Of a stretch of 58,025 nucleotides of DNA, positions 26,962-34,932 are shown one piece after another (position 1 is the stretch's first letter; the number at the start of each line of letters is the position of its first letter). Position numbers and translations under genes: made by a program. The stretch covers positions 22,530 to 80,554 of the forward strand of contig JAJYCY010000001.1 in the NCBI GenBank assembly GCA_021778035.1. Direction: 5' to 3'. Source of the DNA: Pseudomonadota bacterium (GTDB lineage: Bacteria; Pseudomonadota; Gammaproteobacteria; Acidiferrobacterales; UBA6901). The notes beneath the pieces are model-generated. The model did no database searches. It saw only the letters and a program-made list of their open reading frames with translations, and had not been told where the DNA came from.

Positions 26962-28134
26962 TTACTCGAGATGCCGGGCCTGCTCCGGCCTTTCCGCGGT
27001 CCTGGCCGATAGCGCCAGGACCGAGTTGTTGCGCAGGATGCTCATGCGTATGACATCCCCCGGCCGGTGCCCCGAGATCGTCAGCAGCGCCTGACGTGCA
27101 TCGTCGATCGGTTTGCCGTCCAGCGATAGAATGATATCGCCAGGCTTGATGCCTGCCTTGGCGGCAGGCCCATTGCGCACGATGCCTATGACGACGATGC
27201 CATGAACGGAAGGCCTGATTCCCAGTGCCTGGGAGATCTGCGGAGTGAGCGCGTGGGCATCGATGCCGAGCCAGCCTCTCAGTGGCCGGCCGTACTCGAT
27301 GATCTGTGCCATGACGTTGACGGCCAGGCTGGTCGGGATGGCAAAACCGATTCCCTGGGATCCGCCGCTCTGGCTCACGATAAGCGTGTTGATTCCTATC
27401 AGGTCGCCTTCGGTATTGACCAGGGCGCCACCGGAATTGCCGGGATTGATGGGGGCATCGGTCTGGATGAAGTTGTCGAATCTGCTGACGCCGAGCCGGC
27501 TGCGGCCGGTCGCGCTCACGATGCCCATGGTGACGGTCTGTCCGACGCCGAAGGGATTGCCGATCGCAAGCACGACATCCCCTATGCGGATATGGTCGGA
27601 GTGTCCGATGGTGATGACCGGCAGATGGGGCAGGTTGATCTTCAGGATGGCGATATCCGTGTCCGGATCAGTGCCGACCACCTTCGCCGGAGCGCTGCGG
27701 CCATCGCGCAGGACGACCTGGATCGCATCAGCCTTGGCGATCACGTGCCGGTTGGTGAGGATATACCCCTGTTTGCTGATGATGACGCCCGATCCGAGGC
27801 TGGTCTCCAGGCGCTTGTCCGGGGGCCCCTGGGGGCCGATATTGCCGAAAAACTGCTGGAACAGCGGGTTACCGAAAAACGGGTTCGGCCGCACGGTGAC
27901 GACCCTGGCGGTATTCACGTTGACCACGGCCGGAGCCGCGCGATCAACGGCGGCTGCATAGGATACGGGCCCGCTTGTACGTACCGGGGCTGGCGATGGC
28001 GCAGCCTCGATGATCTGGATCGCCGGCTTGCGGTGGGGAATCAGGCCGGGCCAGAGCATGGTGATGACAAACGCAGCCGCGAGGCCCAGGGTGATCGTCT
28101 GTGCAATGAAAAGTACTGCACTCCGCAGCCGCAT
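26962..28134 (-). CDS. degS: DegS/AlgW-type membrane-anchored serine protease
   Basis: A trypsin-like protease of the HtrA group (390 aa), probably acting on the anti-sigma factor RseA/MucA in the periplasm. Residues 8-28 are an N-terminal membrane anchor (LFIAQTITLGLAAAFVITML) with no cleavage site. The catalytic triad is H130 (TNRHVI), D160 (TDIAILK) and S234 (GNSGG). A single PDZ domain occupies about 285-380, which places it with DegS/AlgW and not with the two-PDZ DegP/DegQ. Transcribed against tatC and away from petA. Sigma-E genes are not in the window. Confidence 0.9.
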   Translation of the reverse strand: MRLRSAVLFIAQTITLGLAAAFVITMLWPGLIPHRKPAIQIIEAAPSPAPVRTSGPVSYAAAVDRAAPAVVNVNTARVVTVRPNPFFGNPLFQQFFGNIGPQGPPDKRLETSLGSGVIISKQGYILTNRHVIAKADAIQVVLRDGRSAPAKVVGTDPDTDIAILKINLPHLPVITIGHSDHIRIGDVVLAIGNPFGVGQTVTMGIVSATGRSRLGVSRFDNFIQTDAPINPGNSGGALVNTEGDLIGINTLIVSQSGGSQGIGFAIPTSLAVNVMAQIIEYGRPLRGWLGIDAHALTPQISQALGIRPSVHGIVVIGIVRNGPAAKAGIKPGDIILSLDGKPIDDARQALLTISGHRPGDVIRMSILRNNSVLALSARTAERPEQARHLE

Positions 28135-28458
28135 GATGGTTCTGCTCGGTGGGGTGGACAGGTAAGGAACGCATTGTCTGGCAAGCAGTGCTGGTTTACA
28201 ACCACCGGTCCGCAGGGTGCAGCACGTTTATGCTGTATCCAGAAGTGGTGGTTCTGATATTGATCTGCGTCGCCATTGGTGCAAAAACCCGACTTTCACT
28301 CTTGACTGCACTGGACTGATGGACCATCCTATGCCCGCTTTGAGGGGTCCATCAGCATTTTCTGATCGAAAAAGTGCTTGAACTTCAATCAGTTAAGTTC
28401 GAAATCGGCGGCTTTTCCCGGTGCAGGTGAAAACAACCCGATTGGGGGGTCTTAAAAA
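28135..28458. promoter_or_regulatory. petA leader with two dyads
   Basis: This divergent spacer between degS and petA contains no gene. A perfect 10-base inverted repeat (CTGATGGACC at 28316-28325, GGTCCATCAG at 28346-28355) encloses 20 bases. A second dyad pairs GAACTT (28380-28385) with AAGTTC (28395-28400). TTGACT at 28302-28307 is a fair -35, with a poor -10 (CATCCT) 17 bases on, inside the first dyad. A run of G at 28444-28449 is the likely petA ribosome site. Confidence 0.45.
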
Positions 28459-29064
28459 ATGAGTGAAGATGGTGTTGACCGCGGAAAGCGGCGGTTTTTG
28501 ATAGCGTTGACCACGGGCGTAGGAACGGTCGGGATCGTGTTTGCAGCTACCCCGTTTGTGCTCAGCATGAACCCAAGCGCACGTGCGCGGGCTGCAGGAG
28601 CGCCGGTCGATGTTGATATCAGCAAGCTGGAGCTTGGCCAGATGCTCGTGGTGGCCTGGCGCGGAAAGCCGGTGTATATCGTGAACCGCACCAAGGCAAT
28701 GCTCGCCCAGCTTTCCAACAACGTTTCTCTGCTTGTTGACCCTTACTCAAAAGTCAAAAGCCAGCAGCCTCCCTACGCGGAGAATATCTATCGCGCCCGC
28801 AAGCCCGAGATCCTCGTGGTGCTCGGGGTCTGTACCCACCTGGGGTGCGCACCGAGCAGAGCCTTTACCGTGGGCGCGGCATCGGGTCTGGGTGCCAACT
28901 GGCCGGGCGGTTTCTTCTGCCATTGCCATGGATCGAAATACGATATGTCGGGACGTGTATTCAAGAACGTGCCGGCGCCCTTGAATCTGGATGTTCCTCC
29001 CTACATGTACCTGACCGACACCCTGATCCGCGTCGGTAGTGACAAGAAGAAAGGAGCCGCCTGA
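28459..29064 (+). CDS. petA: Ubiquinol-cytochrome c reductase, Rieske iron-sulfur subunit
   Basis: The Rieske [2Fe-2S] subunit of the cytochrome bc1 complex (201 aa). Residues 9-30 form an uncleaved twin-arginine type signal anchor (KRRFLIALTTGVGTVGIVFA, RR before F-L). The cluster ligands are in CTHLGC (C125-C130) and CHCHGS (C154-S159), with the disulfide cysteines in the same motifs. The GPAP-type loop appears as VPAPLNLDVPPY. First gene of petABC; its stop overlaps the petB start. Confidence 0.97.
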   Translation: MSEDGVDRGKRRFLIALTTGVGTVGIVFAATPFVLSMNPSARARAAGAPVDVDISKLELGQMLVVAWRGKPVYIVNRTKAMLAQLSNNVSLLVDPYSKVKSQQPPYAENIYRARKPEILVVLGVCTHLGCAPSRAFTVGAASGLGANWPGGFFCHCHGSKYDMSGRVFKNVPAPLNLDVPPYMYLTDTLIRVGSDKKKGAA

Positions 29065-30437
29065 TGGAAAAGCTCATAGCCTGGATTGATGACCGTTTCC
29101 CGCTCACCAAGGTGTGGAACGAGCATCTGGCGCAGTACTACGCGCCCAAGAACTTCAACTTCTGGTATTACTTTGGCTCCCTGGCGCTTCTGGTTCTGGT
29201 AAACCAGATTGTCACGGGCATATTCCTCACGATGAATTACAAGCCGGATGCGGCGCTCGCGTTTGGGTCGGTCCAGTACATCATGTACGACGTATCGTGG
29301 GGATGGCTGATCCGGTACATGCACTCGGTAGGCGCGTCGATGTTTTTCGTGATCGTCTATCTGCACATGTTCCGTGGCCTGCTCTACGGCTCCCACCGGC
29401 AGCCGCGGGAACTGATCTGGATCTTCGGCGCCCTCATTTTCGTGGCACTGATGGCAGAAGCGTTCATGGGTTACCTGCTGCCGTGGGGGAACATGTCTTA
29501 CTGGGGCGCACAGGTGATCATTTCCCTGTTCACCGCAATTCCTTATGTCGGCAACGGGCTCGCCCGGTGGGTCCGTGGAGACTTCGTGGTTTCGGACGCG
29601 ACCCTCAACCGCTTTTTCGCGTTTCACGTGATTGCGCTGCCGCTCGTGCTCGTTGCGCTGGTATTCGTTCACCTCGTCGCGCTGCACAAGGTCGGGTCGA
29701 ACAATCCCGATGGCATCGAAATCAAGAAGAAAAAGGGTTCCAATGGCATTCCGCTTGACGGCATACCGTTCCATCCCTATTACACGGTCAAGGACATCGT
29801 GGGCGTGACCGTGTTCCTGATGGTGTTCGCGGCCATCATCTTCTTTGCTCCTTCGATGGGTGGGAAATTCCTGGAACACGACAACTTCATTCCGGCGAAC
29901 ATTCTCTCAACTCCCCTGGATATCGTGCCGTTGTGGTACTTCACACCGTTCTATTCCATGCTGCGCGCGTCGACAACCGACTTCACGCACGGCATGCTGG
30001 CGGTGTCGACGGTGCTCGTGGCCGGGCTGGCCTTCTTTACCCGGAAGGGGGCCATGGCCAAGGTGGCGTCGGTGATCATTGCCGCAGTGCTGGTTCTCGG
30101 GATGTTTACTCTCGAAGCCAAGCTGTGGGGTGTTATCATGATGGGATCGTCGATCGTACTGATTTTCTTCCTGCCCTGGCTGGACCGGTCGCCGGTCAAG
30201 TCAATCCGCTACCGTGGAGCGCTGTACAAGGGGGCGCTTACGGTTTTCGTCATCAGTTTCATCCTGCTGGGATACCTCGGGACCAAGTCGCCTGACGCTG
30301 TGAGTCTGTTCCTTTTCAAGAACGTTTTGTGGGCGCAGATCTTCACGCTGGTTTACCTCGGGTTCTTCGTGCTAATGCCGTGGTACACGAAGATCGACAA
30401 GACCAAGCCGGTTCCGGAGAGGGTGACATTCAAATGA
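29064..30437 (+). CDS. petB: Cytochrome b of the bc1 complex
   Basis: The eight-helix cytochrome b (457 aa) that holds hemes bL and bH and both quinone sites. The heme histidines appear in RYMHSVGASMFFVIVYLHMFRG and FHVIALPLVLVALVFVHLV, spaced 14 apart as expected. The Qo-site motif usually written PEWY is PLWY at residues 289-292 (VPLWYFTPFYSMLR). A C-terminal extension of about 70 residues carries further hydrophobic segments (GALTVFVISFILLGYLGT). It overlaps petA at its start and petC at its stop. Confidence 0.97.
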   Translation: MEKLIAWIDDRFPLTKVWNEHLAQYYAPKNFNFWYYFGSLALLVLVNQIVTGIFLTMNYKPDAALAFGSVQYIMYDVSWGWLIRYMHSVGASMFFVIVYLHMFRGLLYGSHRQPRELIWIFGALIFVALMAEAFMGYLLPWGNMSYWGAQVIISLFTAIPYVGNGLARWVRGDFVVSDATLNRFFAFHVIALPLVLVALVFVHLVALHKVGSNNPDGIEIKKKKGSNGIPLDGIPFHPYYTVKDIVGVTVFLMVFAAIIFFAPSMGGKFLEHDNFIPANILSTPLDIVPLWYFTPFYSMLRASTTDFTHGMLAVSTVLVAGLAFFTRKGAMAKVASVIIAAVLVLGMFTLEAKLWGVIMMGSSIVLIFFLPWLDRSPVKSIRYRGALYKGALTVFVISFILLGYLGTKSPDAVSLFLFKNVLWAQIFTLVYLGFFVLMPWYTKIDKTKPVPERVTFK

Positions 30438-31204
30438 AGAAAATATTGCTGAGCCTGTTGCTGGCGCTGCTGCCCGTCGTTGCCCATGCAGACGAGGGTC
30501 CGAAGCTTGATCATGTCAGGATAGATCTGAGCGACCGGGCGTCCCTGCAGCGTGGAGCGCGTATTTTCGTCAATTACTGCCTGTCCTGCCACAGTGCCGC
30601 CTACCTGCGTTACAACCGCATGGGCCATGATCTGGGTATTAGCAACCAGCTTGTGAAGCAAGACCTGCTGTTTGCCGGGGACAAGGTAGGTGACCGTATG
30701 CAGGCGGTCATGCCGGCGGTGGAAGCCAAAAAATGGTTCGGTGTGGCTCCACCGGACCTCACCCTGGAGGCGCGCTATCGCGGGACAGACTGGATCTACA
30801 CCTATATGCGCAGCTTCTATCGGGACCCGAAGTCCTTCAGCGGCTGGAACAACACCGTGTTTCCGCATGTGGCCATGCCGTTCGTGCTGTACGGCTGGCA
30901 GGGCGAGCAGCGCGCCGTCTTCAGCACCCGGAAGCTCGTGAGCCATACGGTGGAAAACGGGAAGCCGGTCACGGAAGTGTCTGAAGAGAAAGTGTTTGAC
31001 CATTTCGTCCTGGCCAAACCGGGTACCATGACCCCCAAGCAGTATGACCAGTCCATGCGGGACCTTGTCAACTTCATGGCGTACATGGCGGAACCGGCCA
31101 AGCTCGAACGCATCCGGGTCGGTATTTATGTGTTAATATTCCTCGCGGTGTTCCTGGTTCTGGCGATTCTGCTCAAGAAGGAATACTGGAAAGACGTTCA
31201 CTAA
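30434..31204 (+). CDS. petC: Cytochrome c1
   Basis: Cytochrome c1 (256 aa) takes electrons from the Rieske protein and passes them to a soluble cytochrome c. Residues 1-19 are a signal peptide (MKKILLSLLLALLPVVAHA). The heme motif CLSCH is at C49-H53. Features further on are SAAYLRYNRMGHDLG, WFGVAPPDLTLEARYRG and the terminal anchor (GIYVLIFLAVFLVLAILLKKEYW). Its ATG overlaps the petB stop. A strong terminator follows after 21 bases. Confidence 0.97.
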   Translation: MKKILLSLLLALLPVVAHADEGPKLDHVRIDLSDRASLQRGARIFVNYCLSCHSAAYLRYNRMGHDLGISNQLVKQDLLFAGDKVGDRMQAVMPAVEAKKWFGVAPPDLTLEARYRGTDWIYTYMRSFYRDPKSFSGWNNTVFPHVAMPFVLYGWQGEQRAVFSTRKLVSHTVENGKPVTEVSEEKVFDHFVLAKPGTMTPKQYDQSMRDLVNFMAYMAEPAKLERIRVGIYVLIFLAVFLVLAILLKKEYWKDVH

Positions 31205-31225
31205 AGCGCGGTAGTGTTCCAGTCC

Positions 31226-31258
31226 AAAGGGGCCCCTATCGTGATAGGGGCCCCTTTT
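31226..31258 (+). terminator. Rho-independent terminator after petC
   Basis: A 15-base perfect stem (AAAGGGGCCCCTATC at 31226-31240 and its complement at 31243-31257) with a minimal loop is followed by TTTT. It lies 21 bases downstream of petC and 43 before sspA on the plus strand, so it ends the petABC transcript. The flanking A and T runs allow bidirectional function, but no opposing gene ends here. Confidence 0.9.
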
Positions 31259-31301
31259 GCTGTTAGATTGCACGCCATATTCCATGCTGGAGAATCCGTA
31301 A

Positions 31302-31940
31302 ATGGCATCCCTGGCCACCCGCAAGCATGTCATGACCCTGTATTCGGGCACGACCGATCCGTACAGCCATCGCACCCGCATCGTGCTGTATGAGAAGGAT
31401 GTCGAATGCCAGGTTGTCGATGTGGATATCAAGAAAAAACCGCGTGAACTGGCGGACCTGAATCCCTACAACTGTGTCCCGACCATGGTTGATCGCGACC
31501 TGGTTCTCTACGAGTCGCTGATCATCAATGAATATCTCGACGAGCGCCTCCCGCATCCGCCGCTGATGCCGGTGGATCCGGTCTCGCGCGGCCGGGCGCG
31601 ACTGATGCTTATGCGCTTCGACCGCGACTGGTACAGCCTGCTGCCGGAGCTCGAGGGCGGTGACCGCAAGCTTGCCCAGCGTGCCCGGAACATCGTGCGC
31701 GACGGACTGACGGTCATCTCGCCGGTATTCAAGGAGAAGCAGTTTGTGCTTGGGGATGAGTTTTCGCTGGTGGACTGTTCCCTGGCGCCGATGCTGTGGC
31801 GCCTTCCGGTTTACGGCATAGAATTGCCGCGCCAGGCGCGTCCGATACTTGATTACGCCGAACGCCTGTTTGAGCGCAAGTCATTCAATCTGAGCCTGAC
31901 TGACGCGGAGCGCGACATGCGTCTGCAGGTCGCACGGTAG
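31302..31940 (+). CDS. sspA: Stringent starvation protein A
   Basis: An RNA polymerase-associated protein with a glutathione-S-transferase fold (212 aa); it inhibits sigma-70 transcription and activates some stress and virulence promoters. The N-terminal thioredoxin-like domain begins MTLYSGTTDPYSHRTRIVLYEKD; the linker has NPYNCVPTMVDRDLVLYESLIINEYLDERLPHPPL and the helical domain follows. It lacks the GST catalytic residues as SspA does. It starts a two-gene unit with sspB, directly after the petABC terminator, as in Pseudomonas. Confidence 0.95.
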   Translation: MASLATRKHVMTLYSGTTDPYSHRTRIVLYEKDVECQVVDVDIKKKPRELADLNPYNCVPTMVDRDLVLYESLIINEYLDERLPHPPLMPVDPVSRGRARLMLMRFDRDWYSLLPELEGGDRKLAQRARNIVRDGLTVISPVFKEKQFVLGDEFSLVDCSLAPMLWRLPVYGIELPRQARPILDYAERLFERKSFNLSLTDAERDMRLQVAR

Positions 31941-31954
31941 CTGCGGGCTCTCGC

Positions 31955-32377
31955 ATGCCGGAACCGGGCTCCACGCAGCCCTATCTGATACGTGCCATCT
32001 ACGAATGGGCAGTAGACAACGGCCTGACGCCGCATCTGCTGGTGGACGCCCAGGTTCCCGGCGTCCACGTGCCACAGGCCTATGTCCAGGACGGCAGGAT
32101 TGCCCTTAACATCCATCCGCAGGCAGTAGAGCGCCTGGAGCTTGGTCGCGACGCAATCGTGTTTGCCGCGCGCTTCGGGGGACGCAGTTTTGAGGTCGAT
32201 GTGCCGGTGAACGCGGTGCTTGCCATCTACGCACGCGAAAATGGGCACGGCTTCTCCTTCCAGAAGGAGTCCGAGCGTGACGGTGCGGCCTCCGGTGGCG
32301 GTGATCCCAGCCCGCCCGCTCCCCCGGGAGGCAAGCCATCCGGGGGAAAAGGCGCCACCCTCAGGCGCGTCAAATAG
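31955..32377 (+). CDS. sspB: ClpXP protease specificity-enhancing factor SspB
   Basis: An adaptor (140 aa) that tethers ssrA-tagged proteins to ClpXP. The dimeric domain occupies residues 7-105: PYLIRAIYEWAVDNGLTPHLLVD, then IALNIHPQAVERLELGRDAIVFAARFGG and the peptide-binding VPVNAVLAIYARENGHGF. The C-terminal 35 residues are low-complexity Gly/Pro/Ser, ending in GKGATLRRVK, the basic tail (XB-like) that normally binds ClpX. It is 14 bases behind sspA and convergent with the DUF3301 gene. Confidence 0.93.
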   Translation: MPEPGSTQPYLIRAIYEWAVDNGLTPHLLVDAQVPGVHVPQAYVQDGRIALNIHPQAVERLELGRDAIVFAARFGGRSFEVDVPVNAVLAIYARENGHGFSFQKESERDGAASGGGDPSPPAPPGGKPSGGKGATLRRVK

Positions 32378-32392
32378 GCCTGCGGCGGTGCA

Positions 32393-32701
32393 TCAGTGTG
32401 CCGGACGACCGACATAGAGGTGGAGTTCTTCCAGGTCCAGCCCGGAGAGCACCAGCCGTCCGGCGAATCGCCGGCCATCATGGTCGGCAAATTCGAAGCG
32501 GTACCCCCTCCGTAGCCGGATCCGTCCGTCGTTGCGTTGCAGGCAGACTCCCGAGAAAGCGACGGTACCATCCAGAAACTGCAGATCCCGGTCCGTACAC
32601 TCTTGTCGCGCGAGCTGCGTTGCGGTCTCCCGCGCCTTGAGGCTGGAATGCCACAGCCATAGCAGGGAAATCAGCGCAGCCAGTGCAGTCAGGTAGTCCA
32701 T
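32393..32701 (-). CDS. DUF3301-family small membrane-anchored protein
   Basis: A 102-residue protein with one N-terminal membrane segment (MDYLTALAALISLLWLWHSSLK) followed by a short soluble beta domain (LQFLDGTVAFSGVCLQRNDGRIRLRRGYRFEFADHDGRRFAG). The pattern matches the DUF3301 family, known in Gammaproteobacteria without a described function. The ATG at 32701 is preferred to one at 32719. Convergent with sspB (15-base gap). Confidence 0.8.
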   Translation of the reverse strand: MDYLTALAALISLLWLWHSSLKARETATQLARQECTDRDLQFLDGTVAFSGVCLQRNDGRIRLRRGYRFEFADHDGRRFAGRLVLSGLDLEELHLYVGRPAH

Positions 32702-32840
32702 GCAGGCTGATTCAACCACGCCGCCGGACTCCGTGCCAGCATGCCCGCAGCCGCCTGTCGCCCGCGCAGTGTTTGCCGGTCCGGACCGGTCGCGCGGATG
32801 GTCACAGCTCTGGCGACGCAGGGTGAGGTAACATCAGTCC

Positions 32841-33335
32841 ATGATTGAATCCGTGCTTGCCGACATCACGACCCTGACTGTTGATGTGATCGTCAACGCG
32901 GCCAACGAGACGCTCCTCGGCGGCGGAGGCGTAGACGGGGCAATTCACCGCGCGGCGGGGCCAGAGCTGCTGGCCGCCTGCCGCAGTATCGGAGGATGCC
33001 CTGCCGGTCAGTGCCGCATCACTGCCGGTTTCAAGCTCCCGGCCAGATGGGTCATCCATGCGGTCGGACCGGTGTGGCGCGGTGGCGGGCACCGCGAGGC
33101 CGGGTTGCTCGAATCCTGCTACCGAAATTCGCTGGAAACAGCCCTGAGTTTCGGCGCCCACAGCATTGCCTTTCCGGCGATTAGCACCGGTGCTTACGGC
33201 TATCCGAAGGAGCAGGCCGGCCGTATCGCCATCCGCACCATACGTCCCTACGCGGATCGGTTCGACCGTCTCATCCTCTGCAGCTACAGTGCATCCGACC
33301 AGGCCCTCTGTGACCGGCTGCTGGCGTTGCCTTAA
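32841..33335 (+). CDS. Macrodomain ADP-ribose-binding protein, YmdB-like deacetylase
   Basis: A single macrodomain (164 aa). Family signatures are [28 protein letters not shown] (the phosphate loop and the catalytic Asp-Gly), [12 protein letters not shown] and [15 protein letters not shown]. Close relatives remove O-acetyl groups from O-acetyl-ADP-ribose or cut ADP-ribose from proteins; E. coli YmdB also modulates RNase III. No partner ADP-ribosyltransferase lies near, so a toxin-antitoxin role is not indicated. The segment [23 protein letters not shown] is typical of the YmdB group. Confidence 0.9.
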   Translation: MIESVLADITTLTVDVIVNAANETLLGGGGVDGAIHRAAGPELLAACRSIGGCPAGQCRITAGFKLPARWVIHAVGPVWRGGGHREAGLLESCYRNSLETALSFGAHSIAFPAISTGAYGYPKEQAGRIAIRTIRPYADRFDRLILCSYSASDQALCDRLLALP

Positions 33336-33377
33336 GGAAGCGGTGGCGAGACGCCTCCACGGCTGTTAAACATGGCG

Positions 33378-33666
33378 TCACAGGTCATGCCGCATGGGTG
33401 ATCCACACCCAGGGCAGTTCCGTGAACGGGGCTGCCTGCCATGAGAAGGCGGGAAATTGCCGATGTGGAAGTCGTGTAAGTCGCGATTCAGCAGGAAATC
33501 GCCCGTTCCGATGAGTCGCGCTACGACCATCGGCCGTGCGGGTTTTTGCCCGTGACCGGCGGCCATCGCTGTCAGCAGGTCGCCGAACTGTCCGGTGAGG
33601 ACCGGCCAGCGCCGGGGCATGCGGTGCGAAACCCGCGGACCGGGAGGGATGCACGAAAGTGATCAC
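33378..33666 (-). pseudogene. Probable frameshifted remnant of an unrecognised gene
   Basis: Two minus-strand frames together give a protein-like chain, each alone does not. One frame supplies FGDLLTAMAAGHGQKPARP and then RDLHDFHIGNFP; after a frame change near 33440-33450 the other supplies PAFSWQAAPFTELPWVWITH and a stop at 33385. I do not know the family. The split suggests a decayed gene or a sequencing indel. The surrounding bases up to 33860 have no intact gene. Confidence 0.3.
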
Positions 33667-33781
33667 CCCGACCAGCCTGCGGCACCGGATGCCCGGGCGC
33701 CGATCTTCACCATGATGACCCGATCAAATCCGTTCCAGCGCAGAGCCTTCGAACTCATCGCGTAGTCGAAACATGGAAGCC

Positions 33782-33819
33782 GCATTCCGGCAGAAAGGCT
33801 GGAATGCAGGGGAAACCCC
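33782..33819 (-). terminator. Tandem hairpins downstream of the outer membrane protein gene
   Basis: A 10-bp stem with one G-T pair (GCATTCCGGC at 33782-33791 and GCTGGAATGC at 33798-33807, six-base loop) is followed by GGGG AAA CCCC at 33809-33819. They lie about 40 bases past the stop of the minus-strand outer membrane gene. No T-tract follows on the minus strand, so termination is uncertain; 3'-end protection is also possible. Confidence 0.35.
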
Positions 33820-33859
33820 CATCGGGCTGCGAGGGCAGCTTCCGCTTAAGACGCCATGT

Positions 33860-34600
33860 TTAGAAACGCCAGCCGAGTTTGATCCCGTAGGTGTTATCAC
33901 TGCCGGTACGGTCGGCCTCGATATCCATGTTGATGACAGCAAAATTGATGTCGGCACCGACATAGTACTTTGTGAGCGAGAAGCTTTCGCCCTGCAGACC
34001 AGGAATGCCGGATGGTGTGCTGTTCACCCATACCTGACCAACGCCGGCATACGGCGTGAACATCAGAAATCCCTTCGAGACCGATAGGTCGACTCCCGTG
34101 GTATGGAAGTCGAGCTGATTGACTCCCTGCAGTCGGGTATAGCTCGCACGCAGCCCGACAGCCGGGGCGGTGATTCCGCCATGCAGGAGCGCATAGCTCA
34201 TGTCTGCTCCCCACAGCTGGATATTGCTGTTCGGCACCTTCGAGTAAAAGGCGCCGACATCGAAGCCGAGTGGCAGTCCTTTGTAGACTTGAATCTTCGG
34301 GACAACCAGCGATGTGGAACTTCCGTTGCCGGTGACAAGATGCCAGACCGAGGAATTCGAGATCTGGGTGTCGGTGACCTCCGCGCCGATGTCGACCCCG
34401 GTCAGTCCCAGAGGGGCGGTTGGCGTAAGCGGCTTGTAACTCAGCGCGGAGCCCAGATCCTCGGAGAACAGCCGGAAATCCGGCTGTGTGAGGGTGCCCA
34501 GGTTGTTGACGTAATCCGCGGCCTGACTAGGCTGCACAAGACAGGATACTGCAACGGCACCCAGGATGGCGGCAATGAATGAGGTTGCACTGCGTTGCAT
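33860..34600 (-). CDS. Putative outer membrane beta-barrel protein
   Basis: A 246-residue protein with a signal peptide (MQRSATSFIAAILGAVAVSC to about residue 28, QPSQA) and a mature part made of alternating hydrophobic strands that ends in the aromatic GIKLGWRF, the typical outer membrane barrel signature recognised by BamA. Strands such as LPLGFDVGAFYS, PAVGLRASYTRLQG and KYYVGADINFAVINMDIEADRTG support 8-12 strands. I cannot assign a family or a ligand. It is preceded by AAAGAGGG as ribosome site and is monocistronic. Confidence 0.75.
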   Translation of the reverse strand: MQRSATSFIAAILGAVAVSCLVQPSQAADYVNNLGTLTQPDFRLFSEDLGSALSYKPLTPTAPLGLTGVDIGAEVTDTQISNSSVWHLVTGNGSSTSLVVPKIQVYKGLPLGFDVGAFYSKVPNSNIQLWGADMSYALLHGGITAPAVGLRASYTRLQGVNQLDFHTTGVDLSVSKGFLMFTPYAGVGQVWVNSTPSGIPGLQGESFSLTKYYVGADINFAVINMDIEADRTGSDNTYGIKLGWRF

Positions 34601-34691
34601 GGCTATCGACCCTCTTTAGATTATTTATCAGTGGCGTCTATCCGCGACGCAGGCATCACAATGCTCACGCGCCCCTTCTGCCTGCGGTCAT

Positions 34692-34886
34692 TTAAAGTAT
34701 ATAGACTGCAAGCAGAAGGAGACCATAGCCGCCAATCAGCAGATCAACGGCAACCCGGTTGAGCAGTCCCAGAACTGGACCAATATAGGCGATATGCCCG
34801 AGTGGAACAAAATGACCGATAAGACCGAGAATGAACAGCAGCACACAAATTAGCGCCGCGTTTCTCGATGGTGCGCCGGCTTTCAT
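34692..34886 (-). CDS. Small two-helix membrane protein
   Basis: A 64-residue protein with two clear hydrophobic helices (NAALICVLLFILGLIGHFVPL and LLNRVAVDLLIGGYGLLLLAVYIL) joined by a glycine-rich turn. It is plausible as a stand-alone membrane peptide. I know of similar small unknown proteins in proteobacteria but not a function. It lies between the FAD oxidase and the outer membrane protein gene on the same strand; its ATG follows GGGAGAG. Confidence 0.65.
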   Translation of the reverse strand: MKAGAPSRNAALICVLLFILGLIGHFVPLGHIAYIGPVLGLLNRVAVDLLIGGYGLLLLAVYIL

Positions 34887-34932
34887 GTTTTTATCTCTCC
34901 CCTGGGCCGCTCCGTTCCTGGCGAAACAGAAA

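Noticed and set aside
27202-28257. 351-codon plus-strand frame antisense to degS
   Set aside because: Shadow of degS with Asp/Gly-rich composition.
32841-33335. Macrodomain as part of a DarT/DarG-like toxin-antitoxin system
   Set aside because: No ADP-ribosyltransferase lies beside it and the sequence is of the stand-alone YmdB type.
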